Assembly: GCA_024698885.1 (NCBI GenBank)
Contig: JAILQQ010000062.1
Location: forward strand, 1 to 52,014
Direction: 5' to 3'
Length of the DNA stretch: 52,014 bases
Source: Lachnospiraceae bacterium
Lineage (GTDB): Bacteria > Bacillota > Clostridia > Lachnospirales > Lachnospiraceae
The translations under genes and the position numbers were made by a program. Shown one piece after another: positions 24,295 through 33,874 of the stretch (position 1 is its first letter; every line of letters starts with the position of its first letter). A model generated the notes under the pieces. The model ran no database searches, was not told the DNA's origin, and saw only the letters and a program-made list of their open reading frames with translations.

Positions 24295-24804
24295 ATGAAA
24301 CGAACAATCATAGATACGAGCAACATGGAGCTTGAAGAGAAGGTTGTTGCGATCAAGAGAGTAACAAAGGTTGTTAAGGGCGGCCGCAACATGCGCTTTT
24401 CGGCTTTGGTGGTCGTAGGAGACGGAAACGGTCATGTGGGCGCCGGCCTCGGAAAGGCAGCGGAAATTCCGGAAGCGATCCGCAAGGGTAAGGAAGACGC
24501 GATGAAGCGTCTCGTTACAGTAGCGATGGACGAGAATAACAGTATCACACATGATTTCCTTGCGAAGTACGGCGGAGCATCCGTGCTTCTCAGACGGGCT
24601 CCCGAAGGTACGGGCGTTATCGCGGGCGGTCCCGCGCGTTCTGTCTGCGAGTTGGCAGGCATCAAGAATATCCGTACAAAGTCTCTCGGCTCCAATAATA
24701 AGCAGAATGTTGTTATGGCTACGATCGAGGCACTCAGTCAGTTAAAGACCCCCGAAGAAGTAGCTCGTCTCCGCGGGAAGGCCGTGGAAGGAATCAGAGC
24801 ATAA
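24295..24804 (+). CDS. rpsE: 30S ribosomal protein S5
   Basis: A 169-residue S5 acting in decoding accuracy. It shows [53 protein letters not shown] (the dsRNA-binding fold) and [41 protein letters not shown] precedes the ATG, 11 bases after rplR. Confidence 0.97.
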   Translation: MKRTIIDTSNMELEEKVVAIKRVTKVVKGGRNMRFSALVVVGDGNGHVGAGLGKAAEIPEAIRKGKEDAMKRLVTVAMDENNSITHDFLAKYGGASVLLRRAPEGTGVIAGGPARSVCELAGIKNIRTKSLGSNNKQNVVMATIEALSQLKTPEEVARLRGKAVEGIRA

Positions 24805-24819
24805 GGAGGAGCGTTGACA

Positions 24820-25005
24820 ATGGCAGAGAAAAGATTAAAGGTTACCTTGGTAAGATCAACGATCGGCGCGATCCCGAAGCATAAGGCAACGGTTGAGGCG
24901 CTGGGCCTGAAAAAGCTTGGCAGATCCAATGAGCTTCCCGATAATCCGGCGATCCGCGGAATGGTAAAGCAGGTATGCCATCTGGTGAAGGTTGAAGAAA
25001 TATAA
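24820..25005 (+). CDS. rpmD: 50S ribosomal protein L30
   Basis: A 61-residue L30 that shows [60 protein letters not shown] 24820 is preferred over the in-frame TTG 24814, because AAGGAGGAG is about ten bases before the ATG but too close to the TTG. Confidence 0.95.
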   Translation: MAEKRLKVTLVRSTIGAIPKHKATVEALGLKKLGRSNELPDNPAIRGMVKQVCHLVKVEEI

Positions 25006-25028
25006 GACAGGAAGGAGAGAGTGTCACA

Positions 25029-25469
25029 ATGGAATTATCAAATTTAAGCCCGGCGAAGGGTTCCAAACAGAGTGATAATTTTAGACGGGGACGCGGACAC
25101 GGTTCAGGCAACGGCAAGACGGCCGGTAAGGGACACAAGGGTCAGAAGGCCCGTTCCGGAGCGCCGAGGATCGGTTTTGAAGGCGGTCAGATGCCGTTAT
25201 ACAGAAGAATTCCGAAGCGTGGGTTTAAAAACAGGAATACAAAGGAAATCGTTGCGATCAATATGTCTGCTCTGGAGGTATTTGAGGATGGCTCGACGGT
25301 CGGCGTGAATACGATGATCGAGCAGGGTATCATCAAGAACCCGAAGGACGGCGTGAAGATTCTGGGAAACGGCAAGCTGACGAAGAAGCTGACAGTACAG
25401 GCGAATGCGTTCAGCGCGTCGGCTAAGGAAAGTATTGAGGCGTTAGGCGGAAAAGCAGAGGTGATCTAA
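25029..25469 (+). CDS. rplO: 50S ribosomal protein L15
   Basis: A 146-residue L15. The glycine- and basic-rich N-terminus ([26 protein letters not shown]) extends into the 50S core, and the globular C-domain carries the pattern [17 protein letters not shown]. It overlaps secY by one base (TAATG), linking L15 and SecY synthesis as in most bacteria. Confidence 0.97.
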   Translation: MELSNLSPAKGSKQSDNFRRGRGHGSGNGKTAGKGHKGQKARSGAPRIGFEGGQMPLYRRIPKRGFKNRNTKEIVAINMSALEVFEDGSTVGVNTMIEQGIIKNPKDGVKILGNGKLTKKLTVQANAFSASAKESIEALGGKAEVI

Positions 25470-26782
25470 TGTTAAAGACATTTCAAAACGCCTGGAAGAT
25501 CAAGGAGATACGGCAGAAACTGATCTTTACTTTTCTGATGCTGATCGTGATCAGATTCGGTACGCAGCTTCCGGTTCCGGGCGTTGACAGAACTTATTTT
25601 TCTAGATGGTTTGAAGAGCAGTTAGGAGATTCGTTCAGCTTCCTTGATGCTTTTACGGGCGGTTCGTTCCTGAACATGTCGGTATTTGCGCTGAATATCA
25701 CTCCCTATATTACGAGCTCGATCATCATGCAGCTATTAACGATCGCCATCCCGAAGCTTGAGGAAATGCAGAAGGAAGGCGAGGATGGCCGGAAGAAGAT
25801 CGCTTCGATCACCAGATACGTGACGGTCGGATTATCCCTGATAGAGTCCACGGCGATGGCGGTAGGGTTCGGCAGACAGGGACTTTTGGAAAAGTACAAC
25901 GCACTGAATGTGATCACGGTAATAGTAGCACTGACCTGCGGTTCCGCATTCTTAATGTGGATCGGCGAGCAGATTACCGAAAACGGTGTGGGAAACGGCA
26001 TTTCCATCGTCCTGACCATCAATATCATTTCAAGGATCCCGCAGGATTTCTCCTCGCTGTATGATCAGTTTATGAAGGGCAAATCCTTTGCGACAGCAGT
26101 ACTGGCGGCCATAATCATTCTGGCGATCGTACTGGCCACGGTGATCTTGACGGTAATCTTAAACGATGCCGAGAGAAGGATCCCGGTGCAGTATGCCAAG
26201 AAGATACAGGGCCGTAAGACCATGGGCGGTCAGTCCTCCCATATTCCGCTTAAGGTAAATACGGGCGGCGTGATCCCGATCATCTTCGCGTCCAGCCTGA
26301 TGCAGCTGCCGGTGGTGATCTCCTCTTTCGCGGGGAACAAAGGACCGTTATGGTGGCAGAAGGTGTTAAATACCTTAAGCTCCGGCAACTGGTTTAAGAT
26401 AGCGAATCCGGGTTATACCATCGGTGCGCTGATCTATATTGTCCTGGTGGTATTCTTCGCTTACTTCTATACCTCGATCACCTTTAATCCGTTAGAGGTA
26501 TCGAATAATATGAAGAAGCAGGGCGGCTTTATTCCCGGTATCAGACCCGGAAAACCGACCAGCGACTATCTGACGAAGATTTTGAATTATATCGTGTTTA
26601 TCGGTGCGATCGGCCTTCTGATCGTGGCATTGATCCCGATCATCTGCAACGGCCTGTTCAATGCCAGCGTTTCCTTCGGCGGAACATCGCTCATCATTAT
26701 TGTCAGCGTTATCCTGGAAACCGTAAAGCAGATAGAGTCTCAGATGCTTGTCAGAAATTACAAGGGCTTTTTAACGGATTGA
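25469..26782 (+). CDS. secY: Preprotein translocase subunit SecY
   Basis: A 437-residue channel-forming subunit of the Sec translocon with ten hydrophobic segments. The start resembles FQNAWKIKEIRQKLIFTFLMLIVIRFGTQLPVPGVD. The plug/helix 2 region (ALNITPYITSSIIMQLLTIAIPKLEEMQKEGEDGRKKI) and the cytoplasmic loop RRIPVQYAKKIQGRKTMGGQSSHIPLKVNTGGVIPIIFASSL are diagnostic. It is translationally coupled to rplO. adk follows after 16 bases. Confidence 0.97.
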   Translation: MLKTFQNAWKIKEIRQKLIFTFLMLIVIRFGTQLPVPGVDRTYFSRWFEEQLGDSFSFLDAFTGGSFLNMSVFALNITPYITSSIIMQLLTIAIPKLEEMQKEGEDGRKKIASITRYVTVGLSLIESTAMAVGFGRQGLLEKYNALNVITVIVALTCGSAFLMWIGEQITENGVGNGISIVLTINIISRIPQDFSSLYDQFMKGKSFATAVLAAIIILAIVLATVILTVILNDAERRIPVQYAKKIQGRKTMGGQSSHIPLKVNTGGVIPIIFASSLMQLPVVISSFAGNKGPLWWQKVLNTLSSGNWFKIANPGYTIGALIYIVLVVFFAYFYTSITFNPLEVSNNMKKQGGFIPGIRPGKPTSDYLTKILNYIVFIGAIGLLIVALIPIICNGLFNASVSFGGTSLIIIVSVILETVKQIESQMLVRNYKGFLTD

Positions 26783-26798
26783 TTGTAGCGGAGGATTT

Positions 26799-27443
26799 AT
26801 GAAGATCATTATGTTAGGGGCGCCGGGCGCCGGCAAAGGCACACAGGCGAAAAAGATAGCAGCACAGTATGGCATTCCCCATATTTCGACCGGCGATATC
26901 TTCCGGGCAAATATAAAAGAGCAGACGGCACTTGGCATGGAGGCGAAAAGCTATATGGACAAGGGCCAGCTGGTTCCGGATGAACTGACGGTAAAGATCC
27001 TGCTTGACCGTGTCGCGAAGGATGACTGTAAAAACGGCTATGTGCTGGACGGCTATCCGAGGACCATTCCGCAGGCGGAGGTGCTTGATAAGGCTGTTTC
27101 GGAATTAAACGAAGCAATCGATTTTGCCATTAACGTGGATGTGCCGGATGAGAATATCATCCACCGGATGAGCGGCAGACGGGCCTGCTTAAACTGCGGC
27201 GCTACTTATCATATAGAAGCTCTGCCTCCGAAGCAGGCGGATATCTGTGACAGCTGCGGCAGTCCTCTGGTGATCCGTGACGATGACAAACCGGATACAG
27301 TCAAACAGCGCCTGAAGGTATATCATGAGCAGACACAGCCTCTGATCGATTACTATCAGAAAAAAGGAATCCTGAAAGAGGTAGACGGAACGCTTGACGC
27401 TGATAAGGTATTTGATACGATCAAAAAAATACTTGAGGCATAG
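26799..27443 (+). CDS. adk: Adenylate kinase (zinc-LID form)
   Basis: A 214-residue kinase converting ATP and AMP to two ADP. The P-loop is GAPGAGKGT (7-15), the AMP-binding region is HISTGDIFRANIKEQT, and the LID domain holds the zinc-binding cysteines 130, 133, 150 and 153, typical of Gram-positive enzymes. GGAGG precedes the ATG. map starts 3 bases after its stop. Confidence 0.97.
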   Translation: MKIIMLGAPGAGKGTQAKKIAAQYGIPHISTGDIFRANIKEQTALGMEAKSYMDKGQLVPDELTVKILLDRVAKDDCKNGYVLDGYPRTIPQAEVLDKAVSELNEAIDFAINVDVPDENIIHRMSGRRACLNCGATYHIEALPPKQADICDSCGSPLVIRDDDKPDTVKQRLKVYHEQTQPLIDYYQKKGILKEVDGTLDADKVFDTIKKILEA

Positions 27444-27446
27444 ACG

Positions 27447-28205
27447 ATGGCGGTAACGATCAAGTCAAAGCGTGAAATAGAGCTGATGCGGGAATCCTGC
27501 AAAAGGCTTGAATATGTTCATAACAAGCTTGGCGAACTGATCCGGCCGGGAATCTCCACTTACGAGATCAATAAGATCGGAGACAGACTGATCAGGGAAC
27601 AGGAGGGAATTCCGAATTTTCTGGATTACAACGGCTATCCCGCCTCCATATGCGTTTCGGTGAATGAGGAGGTCGTCCATGGCATTCCGAAGAAGGAAAG
27701 GATCCTTGAAGAGGGCGATATTGTAAGTCTGGATGCCGGGCTGATCTACAAGGGATACCATTCGGATGCGGCACGGACCTATGCGGTGGGCCGGATTTCG
27801 TCAGAGGTACAGCAGTTAGTGGAGAGGACCAGACAGAGTTTTTTCGAAGGCATCAGATTTGCCAGAGAAGGCTGTCACCTGCATGATATCTCCAATGCCA
27901 TCGACGATTATATCAGTCAGTTCGGATACGGCATAGTGGAGGATCTGGTGGGGCACGGGATCGGAACGAAACTGCATGAGGATCCGCAGATCCCGAACTT
28001 CCGCCAGCGAAGGAAGGGTGTTTTACTGAAGGCCGGCATGACGCTTGCCATCGAGCCGATGATCAATCTCGGCCGGTCGGATGTGGAGTGGCTCGATGAT
28101 GACTGGACGGTAGTGACGGAGGACGGACTTCCCAGCGCCCACTATGAAAATACAGTCCTGATCACAAAAGGAGACCCAGAGATTCTGACATTGGGGAACT
28201 GGTGA
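27447..28205 (+). CDS. map: Type I methionine aminopeptidase
   Basis: A 252-residue enzyme that removes the initiator Met from nascent proteins. The five metal ligands are visible: Asp96, Asp107, His170, Glu203 and Glu234, with His79 in EEVVHGI. The length is standard for a form without the N-terminal zinc extension. It is packed between adk and the KOW gene, with 3-base gaps on each side. Confidence 0.97.
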   Translation: MAVTIKSKREIELMRESCKRLEYVHNKLGELIRPGISTYEINKIGDRLIREQEGIPNFLDYNGYPASICVSVNEEVVHGIPKKERILEEGDIVSLDAGLIYKGYHSDAARTYAVGRISSEVQQLVERTRQSFFEGIRFAREGCHLHDISNAIDDYISQFGYGIVEDLVGHGIGTKLHEDPQIPNFRQRRKGVLLKAGMTLAIEPMINLGRSDVEWLDDDWTVVTEDGLPSAHYENTVLITKGDPEILTLGNW

Positions 28206-28208
28206 AAT

Positions 28209-28490
28209 ATGTGTGGATCATTCGCCATTTCAATGGCAGGCCATGATAAGGGCAGGGTGTATATCATCCTGGAGGAGCATGACGAGGTGCTGCTTTTAAC
28301 AGACGGAGATTTAAAACCTCCGGAAAAGCCGAAGAAGAAAAACCGGAAGCATGTTCAGATCGTAAAGAAGCTTTTATATAATGAAGAAATAGTGGAGAAG
28401 CTTGCCGGACAAAACAAGCTTTCCAACGAAGAAATCAAACGTGCAATTAAGCTGTATTGCAGGGAGGGCAATCGGGATGTCGAAGGCTGA
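28209..28490 (+). CDS. KOW-domain RNA-binding protein
   Basis: A 93-residue protein with a KOW-type start ([43 protein letters not shown]) and a helical tail. The same gene occurs between map and infA in many Clostridia and is usually named ribosomal protein L14E-like or KOW protein. It probably binds RNA, but its role is not known. Its last 14 bases overlap infA, so the two are coupled. The true start could be a few codons later, but no better ribosome binding site is seen. Confidence 0.85.
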   Translation: MCGSFAISMAGHDKGRVYIILEEHDEVLLLTDGDLKPPEKPKKKNRKHVQIVKKLLYNEEIVEKLAGQNKLSNEEIKRAIKLYCREGNRDVEG

Positions 28491-28695
28491 TGTCATAGAG
28501 ATAGAGGGAACGGTTACGGAGAAGCTGCCTAATGCCATGTTCCGGGTGAAGCTGGAAAACAATCATGAGGTTTTGGCGCATATCAGCGGAAAGCTTCGTA
28601 TGAATTTCATCCGTATCCTTCCGGGAGATAAGGTGACGTTGGAAATGTCACCATATGACCTCTCCAAAGGAAGGATTATTTGGAGAGATAAATGA
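28477..28695 (+). CDS. infA: Translation initiation factor IF-1
   Basis: A 72-residue OB-fold protein that blocks the A site in initiation. It shows [73 protein letters not shown] 28477 follows AGGGAGGG; the frame stays open further upstream but the family starts here. It overlaps the KOW gene by 14 bases. Confidence 0.97.
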   Translation: MSKADVIEIEGTVTEKLPNAMFRVKLENNHEVLAHISGKLRMNFIRILPGDKVTLEMSPYDLSKGRIIWRDK

Positions 28696-28703
28696 TTTCC
28701 CGC

Positions 28704-28732
28704 TTGCTATTTGAAAAAGCGCGTGATAAAAT
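28704..28732 (+). promoter_or_regulatory. Probable internal promoter upstream of rpmJ
   Basis: -35 TTGCTA (28704-28709), a 17-base spacer and -10 TAAAAT (28727-28732) with a TGA extension. It lies in the 115-base gap after infA and would drive rpmJ-rpsM-rpsK-rpsD-rpoA-rplQ. Two runs of eight T follow in the leader, with no GC-rich stem before them. Confidence 0.45.
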
Positions 28733-28810
28733 ATTAAGCGGTCTTTTTTTTGGGAAGAGGATTTTTTTTGGAATCGAAGCAGCGAAAGCTTTGAGATAAG
28801 GAGGTTTGAG

Positions 28811-28924
28811 ATGAAGGTTAGGTCATCAGTGAAACCGATCTGCGAGAAGTGCAAGGTCATCAAAAGAAAAGGCAGGATCATGATCATTTGTGAGAATCCT
28901 AAGCATAAGCAGAGACAGGGATAA
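28811..28924 (+). CDS. rpmJ: 50S ribosomal protein L36
   Basis: A 37-residue protein that starts [14 protein letters not shown]. Zinc ligands Cys11, Cys14, Cys27 and His32 mark the zinc-binding form. AAGGAGG is 6 bases before the ATG. L36 is the last protein to assemble near L6 and the 23S core. Confidence 0.95.
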   Translation: MKVRSSVKPICEKCKVIKRKGRIMIICENPKHKQRQG

Positions 28925-29020
28925 GAAAATGATGCGGTCTGAAAGCCAGACCGAAACGGCGCCATATGCTTAAAGCAGGCGCAGGCAGGTGTAACGTAGC
29001 AGAAAGAGAGGAACGAAAGA

Positions 29021-29389
29021 ATGGCTCGTATTGCAGGTGTGGATTTACCGAGGGACAAGCGCGTCGAAATAGGTCTGACATATGTTTATGGTATCGGCAG
29101 ACCGAGCGCAGTTAAGATCCTGGCCAGGGCTCAGGTCAGCCCGGATACCAGATGCCGCGATCTGACGGACGATGAGGTCAAGAAGATCAGTGACATTATC
29201 GAGGCCGATTATCAGGTAGAAGGTGATCTGAGAAGAGAAGTAGCTCTGAATATCAAGAGACTTCAGGAGATTGGCTGCTATAGAGGGATCCGTCACAGGA
29301 AGGGACTTCCTGTCAGAGGTCAGAATACCAAGACGAACGCCAGAACGCGTAAGGGTCCTAAGCGTACAGTAGCAGGAAAGAAGAAGTAA
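29021..29389 (+). CDS. rpsM: 30S ribosomal protein S13
   Basis: A 122-residue S13 that contacts tRNAs and the 50S subunit through intersubunit bridges. It shows [34 protein letters not shown] and the basic tail [32 protein letters not shown]. Confidence 0.97.
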   Translation: MARIAGVDLPRDKRVEIGLTYVYGIGRPSAVKILARAQVSPDTRCRDLTDDEVKKISDIIEADYQVEGDLRREVALNIKRLQEIGCYRGIRHRKGLPVRGQNTKTNARTRKGPKRTVAGKKK

Positions 29390-29402
29390 GCAGATGAGGG
29401 AA

Positions 29403-29422
29403 AAAGACTCTTTTGAGTCTTT
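29403..29422 (+). repeat. Intercistronic hairpin, rpsM-rpsK
   Basis: AAAGACTC (29403-29410) and GAGTCTTT (29415-29422) form an 8-bp stem with a TTTT loop. There is no T-run after it, so it is unlikely to terminate strongly. It may be an RNA processing site. Confidence 0.4.
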
Positions 29423-29467
29423 GTGATTGCAGCAAAAATCAATTTTGTAAGAAAGTAGGTTAGTTTA

Positions 29468-29863
29468 ATGGCAAAGTCAGGTGCAAAAAAGGTTACAAAG
29501 AAACGTGTCAAGAAAAACGTTGAACGAGGACAGGCACATATCCAGTCATCCTTTAACAATACGATCGTAACGTTAACGGATACGGAAGGCAACGCTCTTT
29601 CATGGGCCAGTGCCGGTGGTCTGGGATTTAGAGGTTCAAGGAAATCTACTCCTTATGCTGCTCAGATGGCTGCGGAAACAGCTACGAAGGCTGCATTAGT
29701 TCATGGTCTCAAAACGGTGGACGTATTCGTCAAGGGACCGGGCTCCGGCAGAGAAGCCGCGATCAGAGCATTAGCGGCGAACGGACTGGAAGTGCTGAGT
29801 ATCAGCGATGTGACGCCGGTACCGCATAACGGATGCCGCCCGCCCAAGCGCAGACGAGTATAA
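29468..29863 (+). CDS. rpsK: 30S ribosomal protein S11
   Basis: A 131-residue S11 in the 30S platform. It shows [50 protein letters not shown] and the tail [19 protein letters not shown]. The length is standard. Confidence 0.97.
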   Translation: MAKSGAKKVTKKRVKKNVERGQAHIQSSFNNTIVTLTDTEGNALSWASAGGLGFRGSRKSTPYAAQMAAETATKAALVHGLKTVDVFVKGPGSGREAAIRALAANGLEVLSISDVTPVPHNGCRPPKRRRV

Positions 29864-29906
29864 TGATGATCATAATGAGCTTAGTTTAGAGAGGAGAAAG
29901 AACGAA

Positions 29907-30500
29907 ATGGCAGTCGATAGAGTTCCTGTACTCAAGAGATGCAGATCACTTGGCATAGAGCCGATGGTTTTAGGATATGATAAAAAATCGAGAAGGACGC
30001 TGACCCGTTCGAACCGCAAGATGAGCGAGTATGCGACCCAGCTTCGGGAGAAGCAGAAGGCAAAGTTTATTTACGGCGTACTGGAGAAGCCTTTCCGTAA
30101 TTATTATGAGAAGGCGGACCGGATGAAGGGCATGACCGGTGAAAATCTGATGGTCATGTTAGAGAGCCGTCTGGATAATGTCATCTTCAGGATGGCACTT
30201 GCGAGAACTCGCAGAGAGGCCAGACAGATCGTCGGACATAAGCATGTGACCGTGAATGGCAAAGCGGTTAATATTCCTTCCTATCTTTGCAAGGCAGGGG
30301 ATGTTATTGAAATCAGAGAGAAAAGTAAAAGCTTACAGAGGTATAAGGATATCGTCGAATCAACCGGCGGAAGACTGGTTCCCGCATGGATCGATGTTGA
30401 CCTTGAAGCCCTGAAGGGCACGATCAAGGCTCTGCCGACTCGTGAGGAGATTGACGTACCGGTTGATGAAATGCTGATCGTCGAGTTGTATTCCAAATAA
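29907..30500 (+). CDS. rpsD: 30S ribosomal protein S4 (zinc-less form)
   Basis: A 197-residue S4, a 16S rRNA assembly initiator. The S4 RNA-binding domain is at about 90-150 ([35 protein letters not shown]). Only Cys12 remains of the zinc site of C+ forms, so this is the C- form. It sits inside the alpha operon, where E. coli S4 is also an autogenous regulator. Confidence 0.97.
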   Translation: MAVDRVPVLKRCRSLGIEPMVLGYDKKSRRTLTRSNRKMSEYATQLREKQKAKFIYGVLEKPFRNYYEKADRMKGMTGENLMVMLESRLDNVIFRMALARTRREARQIVGHKHVTVNGKAVNIPSYLCKAGDVIEIREKSKSLQRYKDIVESTGGRLVPAWIDVDLEALKGTIKALPTREEIDVPVDEMLIVELYSK

Positions 30501-30523
30501 ATAGCGATGGAGGAGGTTTTACT

Positions 30524-31480
30524 TTGTTTGATTTTGAGAAACCCAAGATAGAGATCGTTGAGATTTCCGAAGACAAGAAGTACGGAAAGTTTGTAGTAGA
30601 GCCTCTGGAAAGAGGCTACGGTATCACACTCGGCAATTCCCTCCGCAGAATCATGCTTTCTTCTCTGCCGGGAACGGCTGTCAGCCAGGTGAAGATTGAC
30701 GGTGTTCTGCATGAATTCAGCTCGATTCCCGCGGTAAAGGAAGATGTAGCTGAGATCATCATGAATATCAAGAGCCTCGCTATCCGTAACGACAGCTCTA
30801 CAAACGAGAGAAAAACCGCCATCATCGAATTTGAAGGCGAAGGTGTCGTCACGGCAGCTGATATTCAGTGTGACCAGGATATCGAAATATTAAACAAGGA
30901 TCTGAAGATCGCTACCTTAAACGGTGACCCGAAGGCCAGGCTCTATATGGAGCTGACGATCACCAACGGCAGAGGTTATCAGGGAGCAGACAAGAACAAG
31001 GGCGAGGATCTTCCCATCGGCATCATTGCGGTGGATTCCATTTATACGCCTGTGGAAAGAGTCAATATGTCGGTGGAGAATACCCGTGTGGGTCAGATCA
31101 CGGACTATGACAAGCTTTCCTTAGAGGTATATACGAACGGTACGTTAGGCCCGGATGAGGCGGTAAGCCTTGCGGCCAAGGTATTAAGCGAGCATTTATC
31201 TCTGTTCATCGACCTTTCCGAAAACGCGAAAAATGCGGAAGTAATGGTCGTCAAGGAAGACGACAACAAGGAAAAGGTCATGGAGATGAGCATTGATGAG
31301 CTGGAGCTTTCCGTTCGTTCCTACAATTGCCTGAAGAGAGCAGGCATCAATACGGTGCAGGAGCTGACCAATAAAACATCAGATGAGATGATGCGGGTCA
31401 GGAACCTCGGCCGGAAGTCTCTGGAAGAGGTGCTGGCGAAGCTCAAGGAGCTTGGCCTGCAGCTGAACAACGGAGATTGA
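30524..31480 (+). CDS. rpoA: DNA-directed RNA polymerase subunit alpha
   Basis: A 318-residue alpha subunit. The N-terminal dimerisation domain shows [44 protein letters not shown]. The C-terminal domain, with the DNA- and factor-binding helices, shows [53 protein letters not shown]. It starts with TTG at 30524, after GGAGGAGG. There is no nearby in-frame ATG. It is followed by rplQ after 101 bases. Confidence 0.97.
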   Translation: MFDFEKPKIEIVEISEDKKYGKFVVEPLERGYGITLGNSLRRIMLSSLPGTAVSQVKIDGVLHEFSSIPAVKEDVAEIIMNIKSLAIRNDSSTNERKTAIIEFEGEGVVTAADIQCDQDIEILNKDLKIATLNGDPKARLYMELTITNGRGYQGADKNKGEDLPIGIIAVDSIYTPVERVNMSVENTRVGQITDYDKLSLEVYTNGTLGPDEAVSLAAKVLSEHLSLFIDLSENAKNAEVMVVKEDDNKEKVMEMSIDELELSVRSYNCLKRAGINTVQELTNKTSDEMMRVRNLGRKSLEEVLAKLKELGLQLNNGD

Positions 31481-31581
31481 GCGCTAAATGCTTCGCAGGT
31501 AAATCCAAAGAGTACGGCGGAGCAGGAAATGATTCAACCGGCAGGTAAGACTGAAAAAGCGCTGTCGGGCAAGGAGGAAAA

Positions 31582-32118
31582 ATGGCTAAGTACAGAAAGT
31601 TAGGCAGAACCAGCAGTCAGAGAAAGGCACTGCTCAGAAATCAGGTAACAAATCTCCTGTATCACGGAAGGATCGTGACGACAGAGGCAAAGGCGAAGGA
31701 GATCAGGAAGATCGCCGAGCATCTGATCGCGATCGCAGTGAAGGAGAGAGATAATTTCGAAGAGATCGAGATCGACGCGAAGGAGCCGCTCCGGGATAAG
31801 GACGGCAAGAGAGAAAAGGAAGTCGTAAACGGGAAGAAGGTTACCAAGTATCAGACCGTGAAAAAGACGATCAAAAAGGACAGTCCTTCAAGACTTCATG
31901 CCAGAAGGCAGATGTTAAAGGTCTTCTATCCGGTTACCGAGGTACCCAAGGAGGGTCCGGGTCGGAAGCGCAATACGAAGAAGGTGGATATGGCTGCCAA
32001 AATGTTTGATGAGATCGCACCGAAGTATGCAAACCGTAACGGTGGTTATACCAGGATCATCAAGGTAGGTCCCCGCAAAGGTGACGGTGCCATGGAAGTC
32101 ATTATCGAGCTGGTTTAA
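31582..32118 (+). CDS. rplQ: 50S ribosomal protein L17 with internal insertions
   Basis: A 178-residue L17; many bacterial L17 proteins have about 115-125. The N-terminal [49 protein letters not shown] is standard. An insert rich in Lys, Asp and Glu occupies about 55-105, and a second, shorter one about 117-140. The end ([25 protein letters not shown]) is standard. AAGGAGGA precedes the ATG. An intrinsic terminator follows. Confidence 0.95.
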   Translation: MAKYRKLGRTSSQRKALLRNQVTNLLYHGRIVTTEAKAKEIRKIAEHLIAIAVKERDNFEEIEIDAKEPLRDKDGKREKEVVNGKKVTKYQTVKKTIKKDSPSRLHARRQMLKVFYPVTEVPKEGPGRKRNTKKVDMAAKMFDEIAPKYANRNGGYTRIIKVGPRKGDGAMEVIIELV

Positions 32119-32129
32119 TATTGTTGAAA

Positions 32130-32157
32130 GAGGAGCCGGATATCATCCGGCTCTTTT
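32130..32157 (+). terminator. Intrinsic terminator after rplQ
   Basis: GAGCCGGAT (32133-32141) and ATCCGGCTC (32145-32153) form a 9-bp stem with a 3-base loop, followed by TTTT. It closes the ribosomal operon; read-through or a separate promoter would serve the ECF genes. Confidence 0.8.
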
Positions 32158-32201
32158 CGCGTAAGCGGTCCGCAAATCGGCCGCATGGTAGTGGGCTTGT
32201 C

Positions 32202-33047
32202 ATGATAGATACCAGAAAACTTAGCTTTGATTACATCAGACGGGATAAAGACGGAGAGGTTGAGGGCGTAACCCGCGCCGTCGATGATATTAACCTGCAG
32301 ATCGAGGAAGGCGATTTCATTGCGATCCTCGGTCATAACGGTTCGGGAAAATCAACGTTAGCCAAGCATTTTAACGCGATCCTTTTTCCCACGGAGGGAA
32401 CCGTCTTTGTGGACGGAATGGATACCTGCGATCAGACGCATCTCTGGGATATCCGGGAAACGACCGGCATGGTTTTTCAAAACCCGGATAATCAGATCAT
32501 CGGTACCGTGGTGGAAGAGGACGTGGGCTTCGGTCCCGAAAATATGGGGGTGCCGACGAAGGAGATCTGGGAGCGGGTCGAAGAAAGCCTGAAGGCGGTC
32601 GGAATGTACCGGTATCGAAAGCATGCGCCTCATAAGCTCTCCGGCGGACAGAAGCAGCGAGTAGCTATCGCCGGCGTTGTGGCCATGCATCCGAAATGCA
32701 TCGTCCTGGATGAGCCGACCGCGATGCTGGATCCGAAGGGCCGCAGAGAGGTTATCCGAGCAATCAGGGCACTGAATGATGTTGAAAAAATAACAGTGAT
32801 ATTGATCACACACTACATGGAAGAGGTCATTTATGCCAACAAGGTGTTTGTCATGGACGCGGGAAAGATCGTTATGCAGGGTACCCCGCGGGAGATCTTT
32901 TCCGAGGTGGACAGATTAAAGAGCATCCGCCTGAGTGTGCCGCAGGCCACGCAGTTAGCGTATGAGCTGAAGCAGGCAGGCCTCGCCCTGCCGGACGGTA
33001 TCCTGGATGAGGAAGAACTGGTAGAAGCACTATGTCGATTATTGTAA
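32202..33047 (+). CDS. ecfA1: ECF transporter ATPase EcfA1
   Basis: A 281-residue ATP-binding subunit of the shared energising module of group II ECF vitamin and metal importers. Walker A is GHNGSGKST (44-52), the Q-loop is in VFQNPDNQ, the signature is LSGGQ (146-150) and Walker B is [12 protein letters not shown] 32202 is chosen because the conserved start follows it and the upstream frame runs into the terminator. The last 16 bases overlap ecfA2. It follows rplQ as in many Firmicutes. Confidence 0.94.
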   Translation: MIDTRKLSFDYIRRDKDGEVEGVTRAVDDINLQIEEGDFIAILGHNGSGKSTLAKHFNAILFPTEGTVFVDGMDTCDQTHLWDIRETTGMVFQNPDNQIIGTVVEEDVGFGPENMGVPTKEIWERVEESLKAVGMYRYRKHAPHKLSGGQKQRVAIAGVVAMHPKCIVLDEPTAMLDPKGRREVIRAIRALNDVEKITVILITHYMEEVIYANKVFVMDAGKIVMQGTPREIFSEVDRLKSIRLSVPQATQLAYELKQAGLALPDGILDEEELVEALCRLL

Positions 33048-33874
33048 ATCATTTATCTTATGTATACAGTCAGGATACTGCTTACGCCGTAAAAGCTCTG
33101 AAGGATATCAGCTTTCAGGTGGAAGACGGAGAGTTTATCGGCCTGTTGGGATCCACCGGTTCCGGTAAATCCACGCTGATCCAGCATCTGAACGGTCTGC
33201 TGACGCCGACCGAAGGAAGCGTCTATTATAACGGTGAGGATATTTTTGAAAAGGATTATGACAGACGCCTGCTTCGCAGCCGTGTCGGTCTCGTCTTTCA
33301 GTATCCGGAGCATCAGCTCTTTGAGGCGGATGTTTTTTCAGACGTCTGTTTTGGCCCGAAGAACCTCGGGCTGTCGAAGTCGGAATGCGAACTGCGGGCT
33401 TATGAAGCGCTAAAGCTTGTGGGGATAAAGGATGAGGAATTCTATGTTTCCCCCTTTGATCTGTCCGGCGGAGAGAAACGCAGAACAGCGATCGCCGGCG
33501 TCCTTGCGATGAAACCGGAGGTGCTGATCTTAGATGAGCCGACGGCAGGTCTTGACCCGAAGGGACGGGAGGAGATCCTCAGTCTGATCCGCCGCATCAG
33601 GGAGGATACGGGAATGACCGTGATCCTTGTCTCCCACAGCATGAGTGACGTGGCGGAAAATACGGAAAGGCTTCTGGTGATGTATCAGGGACAGCTGGTC
33701 CTAGATGATACACCGCGCCGTGTTTTTTCAGAGGCGGATTACATGCGGGAGATCGGCCTTGATATCCCACAGGTCACAAAGGTATTATGGGGGCTGCGGA
33801 AACGTGGATTCCCGGTCAGGACGGACGCCATTACCTTAGCGGAGGCGAAAGCCCAGATAATGAGGTTATTCTGA
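33032..33874 (+). CDS. ecfA2: ECF transporter ATPase EcfA2
   Basis: A 280-residue partner of EcfA1. Walker A is GSTGSGKST (40-48), [18 protein letters not shown] is the EcfA2-type Q-helix segment that contacts EcfT, the signature is LSGGEKRR and Walker B is [15 protein letters not shown]. It overlaps ecfA1 by 16 bases and ecfT by one base. Confidence 0.95.
   Translation: MSIIVNHLSYVYSQDTAYAVKALKDISFQVEDGEFIGLLGSTGSGKSTLIQHLNGLLTPTEGSVYYNGEDIFEKDYDRRLLRSRVGLVFQYPEHQLFEADVFSDVCFGPKNLGLSKSECELRAYEALKLVGIKDEEFYVSPFDLSGGEKRRTAIAGVLAMKPEVLILDEPTAGLDPKGREEILSLIRRIREDTGMTVILVSHSMSDVAENTERLLVMYQGQLVLDDTPRRVFSEADYMREIGLDIPQVTKVLWGLRKRGFPVRTDAITLAEAKAQIMRLF

Noticed and set aside
28744-28769. Two T8 runs after infA as terminators
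   Set aside because: No GC-rich stem precedes either run, and essential ribosomal genes follow directly.
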